Position numbers and translations under genes: made by a program
Part shown: positions 1 to 8,535 of the stretch, piece by piece
Layout: each line of letters begins with the position of its first letter
How positions within the stretch are numbered: position 1 is the first letter of the stretch
Origin: VGRW01 sp031396695
GTDB taxonomy: Bacteria > Myxococcota_A > UBA9160 > SZUA-336
Direction: 5' to 3'
Assembly (NCBI GenBank): GCA_031396695.1
Contig: JANNLG010000171.1
Span: forward strand, 9,123-73,122
DNA: 64,000 nt
The notes under the pieces: model-generated
Seen by the model: the letters and a program-made list of their open reading frames with translations, nothing else
Told to the model about the DNA's origin: nothing
Database searches by the model: none

Positions 1-372
1 ATCGGCGACGCGGCCTTTCTAGAGCGCGCGGGTCAGCCGCTGCCGATGATGGCGCCGGTCGCCATGCAACAGGGCGAGCTGGTCGCGCGCAACGTCACGC
101 GATCGCTCGAAGGCGCGCCGCTCGAGCCGTTCGCGTACCGCAACCCCGGTTCGCTCGCGACGATCGGCCGCAACGCCGCGGTCGCGCACCTGGGCCGCTT
201 CGCGTTCACGGGCTTTCTCGCGTGGCTGCTCTGGCTGGCCGTCCACGTCGCGCAGCTGATCGGCTTTCGCAACAAGCTGCTCGTGCTGCTCGAGTGGGGC
301 TGGGAGTACTTCACCTACGAACGAGCGGTGCGCCTGATCACCGCCGATCAGGTGCGCGAGCGCGGCGACTGA
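1..372 (+). CDS. NADH dehydrogenase type II (NDH-2) C-terminal part, truncated by window edge
   Basis: This is the last 123 codons of a membrane-associated FAD-dependent NAD(P)H:quinone oxidoreductase; the start lies before the window. The visible part begins in the FAD-contacting segment (IGDAAF, then PMMAPVAMQQG), which family members carry after the second nucleotide-binding domain. It continues through the conserved GSLATIGRNAAVA stretch and ends in the amphipathic, Trp-rich membrane anchor (FLAWLLWLAVH, then LLEWGWEYFTYERAVRLI). The enzyme passes electrons from NADH to quinone without pumping protons. The order of these motifs matches the family, so identification is firm although only about a quarter is present. 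Nothing looks damaged. Confidence 0.9.
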   Translation: MGDAAFLERAGQPLPMMAPVAMQQGELVARNVTRSLEGAPLEPFAYRNPGSLATIGRNAAVAHLGRFAFTGFLAWLLWLAVHVAQLIGFRNKLLVLLEWGWEYFTYERAVRLITADQVRERGD

Positions 373-404
373 ACCCGCGCGCGCGCGATCGGGTAGCATC
401 GGGC

Positions 405-1355
405 ATGGCCAAACCCTTCCGCTTCGCGGTGCAGGTCTCGACGCTCCCCGCCGACGGCTGGATCGAGCGCGTGCGCTCGTACGAGCGACTCGGCTTCTCC
501 ACGGTCTTCTGCCCCGATCACTTCGGGCCGCAGTGGGATCCGACTGCGCTGCTCGCGGCGGCCGCCGCGGTCACGACACGACTCAATGTCGGGTCGCTGG
601 TGTACGACGTCGACTACCGCCACCCCGTGATCCACGCCAAGGGCGCCGCGACGATCCAGCTGCTCTCCGGCGGGCGGCACGAGTTCGGCATCGGCGCGGG
701 TTGGATGCAGACCGACTACGACGAGGCGGGCATGCCTTACGACCGCCCAGGCCTGCGCATCGAGCGGCTCGACGAGGCGCTGCAGATCATCAAGAGCATG
801 TGGGAGAACGAACGCACCACGTTCTCGGGCAAGCACTACAAGATCACCAACATCGCGAAGGCCGCCGAGCTGCCGGCCGGCGCGCGGCCCAAGATCCTGA
901 TCGGCGGTGGAGGACCGCGCGTGTTGCGGCTCGCGGGCCGGCACGCCGACATCGTCGGCATCAATCCGAGCCTGCCCGAGGGCAAGATCACGCGAGACAG
1001 TGCCGCCGATCTCGCGCCCGAGCGGCTCGACGAGAAGCTGCGCCACGTGCGCGCGGGCGCGGAGGCCGCGGGCCGACGTTTCGACGAGATCGAGCTGAAC
1101 TCGCTGACCTTCGTGGTGGCGATCACGGATGATGCCTCGGGCCTGCGCGCGGGCCTGGCCGCGAACAGCGGAATGTCGGTCGAGCAGGTCGCGAACTGCC
1201 CGATCTTCCTGACCGGCTCCGCGGCGGAGATCCGCGACGGGCTCGAGAAGCGGCGCGAGCGCTACGGGCTCTCGTACATCGTGATCCAGGGCCGCGATCC
1301 GGCCATGGTCGAGAAGTTCGCCGAGCTGATCGTGGCGCCGCTGTCCGGCAAGTGA
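405..1355 (+). CDS. LLM class F420-dependent oxidoreductase (luciferase-like)
   Basis: A 316-residue TIM-barrel protein of the luciferase-like monooxygenase superfamily, closest by eye to the F420-dependent group. Landmarks are the N-terminal VQVSTLPADGWIERVRSYE segment, GFSTVFCPDHF, the GIGAGWMQTDYDEAGMPYD loop and the KILIGGGGPRVLRLAGRHAD strand, which usually contacts the deazaflavin phosphate. The substrate cannot be told from sequence. ATG 405 is chosen because the barrel starts right there and a TAGCAT hexamer ends 5 bases upstream with no Shine-Dalgarno, as expected for a leaderless message. An in-frame start at 222 would overlap the upstream gene and add a low-complexity Arg-rich peptide. 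It implies F420 synthesis elsewhere, although some members use FMN. Confidence 0.88.
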   Translation: MAKPFRFAVQVSTLPADGWIERVRSYERLGFSTVFCPDHFGPQWDPTALLAAAAAVTTRLNVGSLVYDVDYRHPVIHAKGAATIQLLSGGRHEFGIGAGWMQTDYDEAGMPYDRPGLRIERLDEALQIIKSMWENERTTFSGKHYKITNIAKAAELPAGARPKILIGGGGPRVLRLAGRHADIVGINPSLPEGKITRDSAADLAPERLDEKLRHVRAGAEAAGRRFDEIELNSLTFVVAITDDASGLRAGLAANSGMSVEQVANCPIFLTGSAAEIRDGLEKRRERYGLSYIVIQGRDPAMVEKFAELIVAPLSGK

Positions 1356-1433
1356 CGCGCGCGAACGAGCGAGCGCATGCGCTAGCAACTTTGCCTCAAG
1401 CGGGTGCGCGACACCTCCGATAACTTCGTGGAC

Positions 1434-4400
1434 ATGAGCGCCACGCTGGGGACGGACCCGCCGCTCTGGGAGCGCTACACCCGAACGCACGGCCGCGTGC
1501 ACCTGACGGGTCTGCAAGCGCTGCTGCGCATGACGCTCGACCAGCTGCGCAGCGACGCGCGCGCAGGGCTGCGCACCGGCGCGTTCTTCTCCGGCTATCC
1601 GGGTTCTCCGCTCGCGGGGCTGGACGGAATGCTGCGCAGCCTGGCGCCGCTGCTCGCGCGCTCGGACGTGCGGCTCGCGCCGGGTCTGAACGAAGAGCTC
1701 GCGGCCAGCGCGGTGGCGGGCACGCAGCTCGTCGAGACCTTCCCGCACGCCCGCTACAACGGCGTGCTCGGGGTCTGGTTCGGCAAGGCGCCCGGTCTCG
1801 ATCGCGCGATCGACGCGCTGCGCCACGCCAATTTCGTGGGCACCGGACGGCAGGGCGGTGCGCTGGCGGTCGTGGGCGACGATCCGTTCTGCAAGAGCTC
1901 GTCGCTGCCGAGCCACAGCGAGCACGCCTTCGCGCACGCCTACATTCCGTTGTTCGCGCCGGCCGACCCGGGCGACGTGCTGCGCCTCGGACGGCTGGCG
2001 TTCGCGCTCTCGCGCTACACCGGATTGTGGAGCGGACTGCGCATGGTGGCCGACGTGGCCGACTCGGGCCGGATCGTCACGCTCGCCGACGCTGAGCCCG
2101 CGCTCGTGCTGCCGGAGTTCGTGAATCCGGCCGGCCGGCCGGCTCGGCGCATCGACACGAATCTGCTGCCGCCGAACGTGCTGCGCATCGAGCAGGATCT
2201 GGTCTTCGGCAGACTCGAAGCCGTGCACCGCTTCGCGCGCGCGAACGGCTTGAATCCGATCACGTCGAAGCACGCGCGCGATCGCGTGGGCCTCGTCGCT
2301 TCGGGCTCGCTCTACCGCGAGCTCGAGAGCGCGCTCGCGCTGCTCGGCCTCGACGAGCCCGAGCGCGAGCGACTCGGCGTGCGGCTGCTCAAGCTCGACC
2401 TGGTCTGGCCGCTCGAGACCGAGCGCATGCGCGAGTTCGCATCCGGACTCGAGGCGATCGTGGTGGTGGACTCGCGCCGTGCCTGGCTCGAGGAGCAGGT
2501 GCGCGCGGCGTTGTACGAGGGCGGGTCGCGCGCGCGCGTGCTCGGCCAGCACGACGAGCGCGGCGCGGCCTGGCTCGCGCGCCGCCACGAGCTCACCGGC
2601 GGTACGCTCGCGCAGGATCTCGCGCCCTGGCTGGGCGAGAAGCTCGGCGAGCCGAAGCTGGTTTCTCGCCTCGCGCCGCTCGAAGCCGCGCTCGCGCGCG
2701 CGTCCCACGCGGCCGAACCGTCGCGCGCGCCGCACTTCTGCAGCGGCTGTCCGCACTCGTCGTCGACCAAGCTGCCCGAGGGCTCGCTCGCCGGCGGCGG
2801 CATCGGCTGTCACACCATGGCGCTGCTCATGCCCGAGCGCGCAGTGCGGCTGCTCGGCGCGATGGGTTCGGAGGGTGCGCACTGGATCGGTCTCGCGCCC
2901 TACACCGAGACGCGACACCTGTTCCAGAACCTGGGCGACGGCACCTACTTCCACTCCGGCCGGCTGGCGGTTCGCGCCTGCGTCGAGGCCGGTGCGACGA
3001 TCACCTTCAAGCTGCTCTGGAACGGAGTCGTCGCGATGACCGGCGGCCAGCACGCCGTGGGCGCCAAGCCGCTCGCGGCGCTGGTGCGGGATCTGCTGGC
3101 CGACGGGGTGCTCTGCGTGGTGGCGATGAGCGACGACCGCGAGGTCGCCGCGCTCGAAACCTACGAGCCGCGTCTTCGGGTGGTGGACCGGAACGGCTGG
3201 GACGGCGCCATGCGCGAGCTGCGCGAGCAGAGTGGCGTCAGCGTCATGATCTGGGACGAGCTGTGCGCGAACGAGAAGCAGCGGCTCGAACGCCGCGGCG
3301 TGCTCGCTCGGCCGAGCGCGCGCGTGGTGATCAACGAAGACGTGTGCGAGGGCTGCGGCGACTGCGGCGTCAAGTCTTCGTGCGTGTCGCTGCGGCCGGT
3401 CGAGACCGCGCTCGGCCGCAAGACGCGCGTGCACGCGGGCTCGTGCAGCGACGATCGCGCCTGCCTCGACGGGGACTGCCCGGCGTTCCTCTCGGTCGAG
3501 GGTGCGACGGCCGCAGCGCTGCCCTTCGAGTCCCTGCTGACGGGGCCGCTGCCCGAGCCGCCCGCGCCGATCTGGGACGGCGATCGCTACGAGCTGCAGC
3601 TGGTCGGCATCGGCAGCACGGGCGTGGTCACGATCGACGCGCTGCTGGTGCGCGCCGCCGAGCACGACGGCTTGTACGCGATGCACCTCGACCAGACCGG
3701 CCTCGCGCAGCGCGGCGGCAAGGTCGTGTCGCACTGCGTGCTCGCGCGCACCGAACTGACGGGCAGCCCGCGCATCGAGCCGGGCCGCGCGGACGTGCTG
3801 CTCGCCTTCGATCCGCTCGGCTCCTCGGATCGCGACGCACTGCGCGCGCTCGACCCGGGCCGCACGCGCGCGGTGGTGCACGAGCTGTACGTGCCGACCG
3901 GCGCCGACGTGGGCGCGCCCGGCTTCCAGCCGCCCGACCTCTCCTTGCTGATCGAGCCGCTGCGCGAAGCCACGCGCTCGCTCGAGCGCGTTCCCGCGGA
4001 GCTGCTCGCGGAAGTCGCGCTCGGCCAGTCGCTGTCGGCGAATCTGGTGCTGCTCGGCTTCGCCTGGCAGCGCGGACTCGTGCCGGTCTCGCGACTCGCG
4101 CTCGAACGCGCGGTGCGAGAGAACGGTGTCGCGGTCGAGGCCAACCTGCGCGCGATCGCGCTCGGCCGCGCGGCCGCGGTCGACGCGGAGCTGGTCGCGA
4201 AGCTCTTGCACGACGCGACTCCGCCGGCGATCGGCGACGAGCCGGCGCTCGATCGCGCCGCGCGCGCGCTCGGTCCGGCCTGGAGCGCGGTGCACGAAGC
4301 GCTCGGCCGCTTCCAGCACGCGAAGGACTCCGATCGCGTCACTTCGCTGATCGCATCGTTCGCGGCCGATCTGGTCGACTACCAGGGCAAGCGGCTGGCG

Positions 4401-4961
4401 TCGCGCTACTGCGCGCGCGTCGCGCGCGTGGCCGAGGCCGCGGCCGCCGTCGATCCGGAATCGCTCGCGCTCACCGAAGCCGCTTCGCGCGAGCTCTACC
4501 GCGTGCTCGCGTACAAGGACGAGTACGAGGTCGCGCGGCTCTTGCTGCGCGGTCCGCACCGGCGCTGGCTGCGGCGCCATTCCGCGCACCAGCCGAGCAT
4601 CCGCTACCACCTGCACCCGCCGCTGCTGCGCGCGCTGGGCTTGAAATCGAAGCTCGCGCTCGGAGCGTGGATCGAGCCGGTCTTCGCCGCGCTCGCGGCC
4701 GCGCGCCGGTTGCGCGGAACCGCGCTCGATCCGTTCGGCTGGACGCGCGCGCGCCGGCTCGAGCGCGAGCTCGCGAGCTGGTACGAGGGCGTGCTCGACG
4801 CGGTCGCCGCGCACGTGCGCGCCGAGAATCGCGCGGAAGCGCTCGAAATCGTGCGGCTGGCCGAGGGCATCCGCGGCTACGAGGGGATCAAGGAAGCGCG
4901 CGCCGCCGAGCTGCGGCCGATCATCGAGCGCAAGCTCGCGGCCCTCGTCGCGCCTCGCTGA
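1434..4961 (+). CDS. Indolepyruvate ferredoxin oxidoreductase, single-chain (fused alpha/beta) form
   Basis: A 1175-residue fusion enzyme that oxidatively decarboxylates aryl (or branched-chain) 2-oxoacids to acyl-CoA, passing electrons to ferredoxin. In order it shows an N-terminal pyrimidine-binding half (FFSGYPGSPLAGLDGML), a thiamine-diphosphate half with CSGCPHSSSTKLPEG near residue 435 and GAMGSEGAHWIGLAPYT, a Cys-rich iron-sulfur segment near 640-680 (DVCEGCGDCGVKSSC, later CSDDRACLDGDC), the gamma/IorB-like domain near 720-900 (GIGSTGVVTIDALL, QTGLAQRGGKVVSH), and a helical C-terminal domain typical of the long proteobacterial form. ATG 1434 is preferred over GTG 1404 because TAACTT lies 7 bases before it. 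NrtS follows after 14 bases. Confidence 0.93.
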   Translation: MSATLGTDPPLWERYTRTHGRVHLTGLQALLRMTLDQLRSDARAGLRTGAFFSGYPGSPLAGLDGMLRSLAPLLARSDVRLAPGLNEELAASAVAGTQLVETFPHARYNGVLGVWFGKAPGLDRAIDALRHANFVGTGRQGGALAVVGDDPFCKSSSLPSHSEHAFAHAYIPLFAPADPGDVLRLGRLAFALSRYTGLWSGLRMVADVADSGRIVTLADAEPALVLPEFVNPAGRPARRIDTNLLPPNVLRIEQDLVFGRLEAVHRFARANGLNPITSKHARDRVGLVASGSLYRELESALALLGLDEPERERLGVRLLKLDLVWPLETERMREFASGLEAIVVVDSRRAWLEEQVRAALYEGGSRARVLGQHDERGAAWLARRHELTGGTLAQDLAPWLGEKLGEPKLVSRLAPLEAALARASHAAEPSRAPHFCSGCPHSSSTKLPEGSLAGGGIGCHTMALLMPERAVRLLGAMGSEGAHWIGLAPYTETRHLFQNLGDGTYFHSGRLAVRACVEAGATITFKLLWNGVVAMTGGQHAVGAKPLAALVRDLLADGVLCVVAMSDDREVAALETYEPRLRVVDRNGWDGAMRELREQSGVSVMIWDELCANEKQRLERRGVLARPSARVVINEDVCEGCGDCGVKSSCVSLRPVETALGRKTRVHAGSCSDDRACLDGDCPAFLSVEGATAAALPFESLLTGPLPEPPAPIWDGDRYELQLVGIGSTGVVTIDALLVRAAEHDGLYAMHLDQTGLAQRGGKVVSHCVLARTELTGSPRIEPGRADVLLAFDPLGSSDRDALRALDPGRTRAVVHELYVPTGADVGAPGFQPPDLSLLIEPLREATRSLERVPAELLAEVALGQSLSANLVLLGFAWQRGLVPVSRLALERAVRENGVAVEANLRAIALGRAAAVDAELVAKLLHDATPPAIGDEPALDRAARALGPAWSAVHEALGRFQHAKDSDRVTSLIASFAADLVDYQGKRLASRYCARVARVAEAAAAVDPESLALTEAASRELYRVLAYKDEYEVARLLLRGPHRRWLRRHSAHQPSIRYHLHPPLLRALGLKSKLALGAWIEPVFAALAAARRLRGTALDPFGWTRARRLERELASWYEGVLDAVAAHVRAENRAEALEIVRLAEGIRGYEGIKEARAAELRPIIERKLAALVAPR

Positions 4962-4975
4962 GCTATCCTGCCGCC

Positions 4976-5194
4976 GTGTCGGAGTGGCTGCGAATCGCCC
5001 GCGAGCCGTCGGTCGTGCGACGTGCGTTTCGAACCATGCTCGTGGTCGGCGCGATCCTGATCGCCATCAATCACGGCGACGCGTTGCTCTCGGGTCAGCT
5101 CGACGCCGACCGCGTGTTCAAGATCTGCCTGACGTTGCTCGTCCCGTACGGCGTCTCGACCACCTCGAGCGTCGCCGCGCTGCGCTCGAGGTAA
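4976..5194 (+). CDS. nrtS: NrtS-like small membrane protein (putative nitrate/nitrite transporter family)
   Basis: A 72-residue protein with two hydrophobic helices (MLVVGAILIAIN and ICLTLLVPYGVST) joined by the loop HGDALLSGQLDADRVFK. The INHGD and LVPYGVST motifs match the small NrtS family, which has been linked to nitrate/nitrite transport. The GTG at 4976 is the only sensible start; a TATCCT hexamer ends 6 bases before it, so transcription may begin at the start codon itself. Transport function rests on family knowledge only, since no nitrate-assimilation gene is nearby. The longer in-frame reading upstream is a shadow of the oxidoreductase gene. Confidence 0.75.
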   Translation: MSEWLRIAREPSVVRRAFRTMLVVGAILIAINHGDALLSGQLDADRVFKICLTLLVPYGVSTTSSVAALRSR

Positions 5195-5269
5195 CGGGGC
5201 CCGGCGCGCGGACGGCCGCGCGCCACCCGCACTTCGCTCAGCTTCGCTTCGCTGCGCGCTTCGCTTGCG

Positions 5270-5863
5270 CTACCCGCCCGCGAGAAGTTCATCGCAGTCG
5301 TCGACGCGCAGACTCGTGGCCAGCAGCAGGCGCGTTGCGTCGGCGCGCATCGCGAACAGCGACGTGGCGTCGGCGCCGCTGACGGTGGACTCGGCGGATT
5401 CGACCCCGAGCGCTTGACCCGCGATCGTGATGCAGAGCCACTTCTCGCGCGCTTCGAGGCGCCGATCGTAGCGGTCGATCAGCCCGCGCAGCTCGCCGTA
5501 CACGATGCGATTCGCAGCGATCAGCGCGAACGGCGCAGACAGATTCGCGATCTGGAGCTCGGACACGGAGCCGTACACGCTCTGATCGGGGTGCGCGCGC
5601 AGGTACTCCCGCGTCGAAGCGAAGCCGACCGCCGAGAGCGTCGCATTCACCGGCTCGTCGCCGAAGTCCTGGCTCTCGATCTTCGCGACCAGGTACGTGC
5701 CCTCGACCGGACCGTCGAGCGAGTAGCGCACCACGTGCTCGTTCGTCTCGACCACGAGCTCGCCGCCTTCGAACACCGGGGCGAGTGGATTCGTGCGCAG
5801 ATATCGCACCGCGAAGTGCCCCGCCACCATCAGCGCGACGACCAGCAACGCCGTTTTCCACAT
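5270..5863 (-). CDS. Membrane-anchored protein of unknown function
   Basis: A 197-residue protein with an uncleaved N-terminal helix (MWKTALLVVALMVAGHFAV) followed by an alternating hydrophobic/charged globular domain that should lie outside the cytoplasm. I do not recognise the domain. Features visible are a regular beta-rich pattern (GELVVETNEHVVRYSLDG), an acidic stretch and two cysteines near residues 162 and 189 that could form a disulfide. Start ATG 5863 is preferred because it gives a membrane anchor at residue 1; upstream codons are Arg/Pro/Ser-rich and read antisense through the ExoIII gene. It is transcribed divergently from exonuclease III, with 85 bases between the start codons. 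A Thr/Ser-rich C-terminus follows the last cysteine. Confidence 0.7.
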   Translation of the reverse strand: MWKTALLVVALMVAGHFAVRYLRTNPLAPVFEGGELVVETNEHVVRYSLDGPVEGTYLVAKIESQDFGDEPVNATLSAVGFASTREYLRAHPDQSVYGSVSELQIANLSAPFALIAANRIVYGELRGLIDRYDRRLEAREKWLCITIAGQALGVESAESTVSGADATSLFAMRADATRLLLATSLRVDDCDELLAGG

Positions 5864-5912
5864 TTCTACGTATCGGCGCGCCGGGGCTCGAGCAAGAGGC
5901 GAGAAGCCGCAG

Positions 5913-5941
5913 TTGCACACGCGTGACGGTCCACTCAATAT
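5913..5941 (+). promoter_or_regulatory. Probable leaderless sigma-70 promoter of the exonuclease III gene
   Basis: TTGCAC (5913-5918), a 17-base spacer and CAATAT (5936-5941) form a well-spaced promoter. The GTG start lies 7 bases after the -10 box, so the predicted transcript begins at or within a base or two of the start codon. No Shine-Dalgarno is present, which agrees. Confidence 0.55.
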
Positions 5942-5948
5942 CGCGCAC

Positions 5949-6716
5949 GTGTTGCTTCTCTCCTGGAACGTGAATGGGCTGCGCGCCGCCGGCCGCGGCG
6001 GTTTTCTGGACTGGTTCGCAGGCCAGCGCCCGTTCGCGGTGTGCGTGCAGGAGATCAAGGCTCGGCCCGAGCAGCTCTCGGACGAGCTGCGCAACCCGCA
6101 CGGCTACCACGCCTACTACCACTCGGCCGAGACGCCTGGCTACAGCGGTGTGGCCACCTTCACGCGTGAAGAGCCGCTCGCGGTGGTGCACGGCATCGGC
6201 TCGAAAGAGTTCGACCGCGAGGGCCGCGTGCTGCGCACCGAGTTTCGCGACTTCGTGCTGGTGAACGCGTATTTCCCGAACAGCCAGCGCGACCATGCGC
6301 GGCTCGACTACAAGCTGCGCTTCTGCTCGGCGATGCTGCGGCTGATGAACGGCTATCGGCGCTCCGGCAAGCACGTGCTCTTGTGCGGCGACTACAACAT
6401 CTCGCACGCCGAGATCGATCTGGCGAACCCGCGCGAGAACCGCCTGAACGCGGGCTTCCTGCCGGAGGAGCGCGCCTGGATGGATCGCTTCCTGGCACGC
6501 CACGGCTGGATCGACACTTTTCGGAGTCGCTGCCCCGAGCCGGGGCACTACACCTGGTGGAGCAACCGGCCCGGCGTGCGCGAGCGGAACATCGGTTGGC
6601 GGCTGGACTACTTCGTCGCGAACCTCGAGCTGATGGACCGCGTCGCGCGCATCGAGCACCAGACCCAGGTGCGCGGCTCCGACCACTGTCCTGTGGCGCT
6701 GAAGGTGCGGGACTAG
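5949..6716 (+). CDS. xthA: Exodeoxyribonuclease III
   Basis: A 255-residue AP endonuclease/3'-5' exonuclease of the EEP fold, acting in base-excision repair. Catalytic motifs are all visible: SWNVNGLRAA at the N-terminus, CVQEIKA with the metal-binding Glu, the conserved Tyr region (GYHAYYHSAE), LCGDYNISHAEIDLANP with Asp and Asn, and RLDYF followed by GSDHCPVAL carrying the general-base Asp-His pair. Length equals that of typical bacterial ExoIII. GTG 5949 is chosen because the family N-terminus (xLLSWNVNG) begins there and a promoter -10 box lies 7 bases upstream. Its stop shares the bases CTAG with the stop of the convergent serine acetyltransferase gene. Confidence 0.95.
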   Translation: MLLLSWNVNGLRAAGRGGFLDWFAGQRPFAVCVQEIKARPEQLSDELRNPHGYHAYYHSAETPGYSGVATFTREEPLAVVHGIGSKEFDREGRVLRTEFRDFVLVNAYFPNSQRDHARLDYKLRFCSAMLRLMNGYRRSGKHVLLCGDYNISHAEIDLANPRENRLNAGFLPEERAWMDRFLARHGWIDTFRSRCPEPGHYTWWSNRPGVRERNIGWRLDYFVANLELMDRVARIEHQTQVRGSDHCPVALKVRD

Positions 6717-7546
6717 ATGTCGTAGGTCGGGTCGATCGAGCCCGACTCCGAATCCTTGTGCTTGACCTGGAGCTGCGGCGGCGTGATCTGCACGCGCGAG
6801 AAGGCCGGCACCGATTCGTGTAGCCAGACGTTGCCGCCGATCACCGAGCCCTCGCCGATCACGGTGTCGCCACCGAGGATGGTCGCGTTCGGGTAGATCG
6901 TGACGTCGTCCTCGATCGTCGGGTGGCGCTTCTTGCCGGAATCCAGCCTGCCCTGCTTGTTCGAGAACGCTCCGAGCGTGACGCCGTGGTACATCTTGAC
7001 GCGGTTGCCGATCACCGCGGTCTCGCCGATCACCACGCCCGTGCCGTGATCGATGAAGAAGTGGCAGCCGATCGACGCGCCGGGATGGATGTCCATGCCG
7101 GTCTTGCTCTTGGCGTGCTCGCTCATGATGCGCGCCGCGACCGGCGCGCCGAGTTCGTAGAGTACGTGCGCGATGCGGTAGGTCGAGACGGCGTACGCCG
7201 ACGGATACGCGGCGATCACCTCCGCGTACGACTTCGCCGCGGGATCTCCCTTGAAGGCGGCCTCGACGTCCATGCCCACGCAGTGCCGGATGTCCGGCAG
7301 ATGCTCCAGGAACTTCGATGCGAGATCGGAGCCGATCAGCCCCGAGAGCAGGCCGTGCACGACTTCTAGATCGGAGTTGAGCCGCTCGTGCGGGGTCTGC
7401 TCCAGCACGATCGCGCGCAGATTCTCGAGCACGTCGACCACCCGCCGGGTATCGGGGCAGGCCTGACGACGCGCAACGCTCACGGGATCGTTCTGATCGC
7501 GCTTGGCGATCAGATGATTCGCGATGGATTCGGTCAAGGTGGACAT
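6713..7546 (-). CDS. cysE: Serine O-acetyltransferase
   Basis: A 277-residue left-handed beta-helix acetyltransferase that makes O-acetylserine from serine and acetyl-CoA, the first step of cysteine synthesis. The C-terminal half has hexapeptide repeats with the catalytic His-containing segments DIHPGASIGCHFFIDHGTG and KMYHGVTLGAFS; the N-terminal half is the helical domain of the EpsC-type enzymes. Start ATG 7546 has a GAAGGGAG Shine-Dalgarno 8-10 bases upstream. The gene is transcribed divergently from the nuclease at 7659 (112 bases apart) and convergently with ExoIII. No cysteine synthase lies next to it; a trans-sulfuration-type PLP enzyme is found much further along at 39238. Confidence 0.94.
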   Translation of the reverse strand: MSTLTESIANHLIAKRDQNDPVSVARRQACPDTRRVVDVLENLRAIVLEQTPHERLNSDLEVVHGLLSGLIGSDLASKFLEHLPDIRHCVGMDVEAAFKGDPAAKSYAEVIAAYPSAYAVSTYRIAHVLYELGAPVAARIMSEHAKSKTGMDIHPGASIGCHFFIDHGTGVVIGETAVIGNRVKMYHGVTLGAFSNKQGRLDSGKKRHPTIEDDVTIYPNATILGGDTVIGEGSVIGGNVWLHESVPAFSRVQITPPQLQVKHKDSESGSIDPTYDI

Positions 7547-7658
7547 GTCTCGGACTCCCTTCACCTCTGACCTCCCGCCCCGGCGGAAGGTTACGCGTGG
7601 GCCCGGCATTTTCAAAGCGGGCCCGAAGCCCCATACTGGCCCGGCCTCTGGGGGGAGC

Positions 7659-8522
7659 GTGACCGAGTACAGCCACTCGCGCCTGTCGTCGTTCGAGAAC
7701 TGCCCCCGCCAGTTCAAGTACCGCTACGTCGACCAGATCAAAGTCGACACCGAGGGCGTCGAGGCGTTCATGGGCAAGCGTGTCCACGAAATCCTCGAAC
7801 GCCTCTACCACCACGTGGCGCGCAACGCGAAGCCGCCCAGCCTGGCGCAGGTGCTGGAGCGCTACAAGCAGGACTGGGAGCGGAGCTGGCACGCCAAGAT
7901 CCAGATCGTGCGCAAGGAGAACTCGCCCGCGTATTACTCGGAGCGCGGCGCGCGCTGTCTGGAGAACTACTACCGCGGCCACTACCCGTTCACGAGCGGC
8001 GAAACGATCGCGCTCGAAGAGCGGCTGCGACTCCGGCTCGACACCGATGGGCGTTACAAGATGCTCGGCATCGTCGACCGCATCGTGCGCACCGGCGACG
8101 GCGCGTTCGAGATCCACGACTTCAAGACCAGCGCGAACCTGCCGCAGCAGCGCAGCATCGACCGCGACCGCCAGCTCGCGCTGTACCAGATCGGGCTCGA
8201 GCAGACCTATCCCGACGTGAAGGAGGTCGAGCTGGTCTGGCACTACTTGATCCACAACAAGACGCTGCGCTCGCGGCGTTCGCCCGAGGCGCTGGTGGAA
8301 CTGCGCCGGGCGACCATGGCGGTGATCGACGCGATCGAGGCGGAGTCCGAGTTCCGCGCGCGGCCGGGGCCGCTGTGCCGCTGGTGCGACTACGCGAGCA
8401 TCTGTCCCGAGGCGCCCGGGGCGGCGCGTTCGTCCGCTCCGGATCGGCCGGAGTTCGCCGCGCAGCTCGCGCCCGAGCCCGACGACGACTTCGGCCGCCA
8501 GCTCTCGCTGCTCGGGGATTGA
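7659..8522 (+). CDS. PD-(D/E)XK nuclease family protein (RecB-like nuclease domain)
   Basis: A 287-residue stand-alone RecB/AddB-type nuclease domain. It opens with the family signature SHSRLSSFENCPRQFKYRYVD, contains GKRVHEIL, then the catalytic core GIVDRIVRTGDGAFEIHDFKTS (the D...E-x-K pattern with Asp, Asp and Lys) and QLALYQIGLE. The C-terminus carries CRWCDYASICPEA which, with the early Cys of NCPRQ, gives the four cysteines of the iron-sulfur cluster seen in AddB/Cas4-like nucleases. Start GTG 7659 sits directly after a GGGGGGAG Shine-Dalgarno. No helicase is adjacent, so its partner and substrate are unknown. It is not next to any CRISPR array and should not be read as Cas4. Confidence 0.86.
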   Translation: MTEYSHSRLSSFENCPRQFKYRYVDQIKVDTEGVEAFMGKRVHEILERLYHHVARNAKPPSLAQVLERYKQDWERSWHAKIQIVRKENSPAYYSERGARCLENYYRGHYPFTSGETIALEERLRLRLDTDGRYKMLGIVDRIVRTGDGAFEIHDFKTSANLPQQRSIDRDRQLALYQIGLEQTYPDVKEVELVWHYLIHNKTLRSRRSPEALVELRRATMAVIDAIEAESEFRARPGPLCRWCDYASICPEAPGAARSSAPDRPEFAAQLAPEPDDDFGRQLSLLGD

Positions 8523-8535
8523 CGCCCGGCGGCCG

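Noticed and set aside
348..4814. A 1488-codon open frame on the minus strand
   Set aside because: It is antisense to the LLM oxidoreductase and indolepyruvate oxidoreductase genes; its composition (Arg/Ala/Glu/His) is the usual product of reading GC-rich coding DNA backwards.
5220..5270. Repeated CTTCGCT motifs as a regulatory or mobile repeat
   Set aside because: The repeats are short, irregular and in a 75-base gap next to a stop codon; simple slippage or codon-like composition explains them.
7659..8522. Cas4-like nuclease hinting at a CRISPR locus
   Set aside because: No repeats, cas1/cas2 or effector genes are present; the protein fits a stand-alone RecB/AddB-type nuclease domain.
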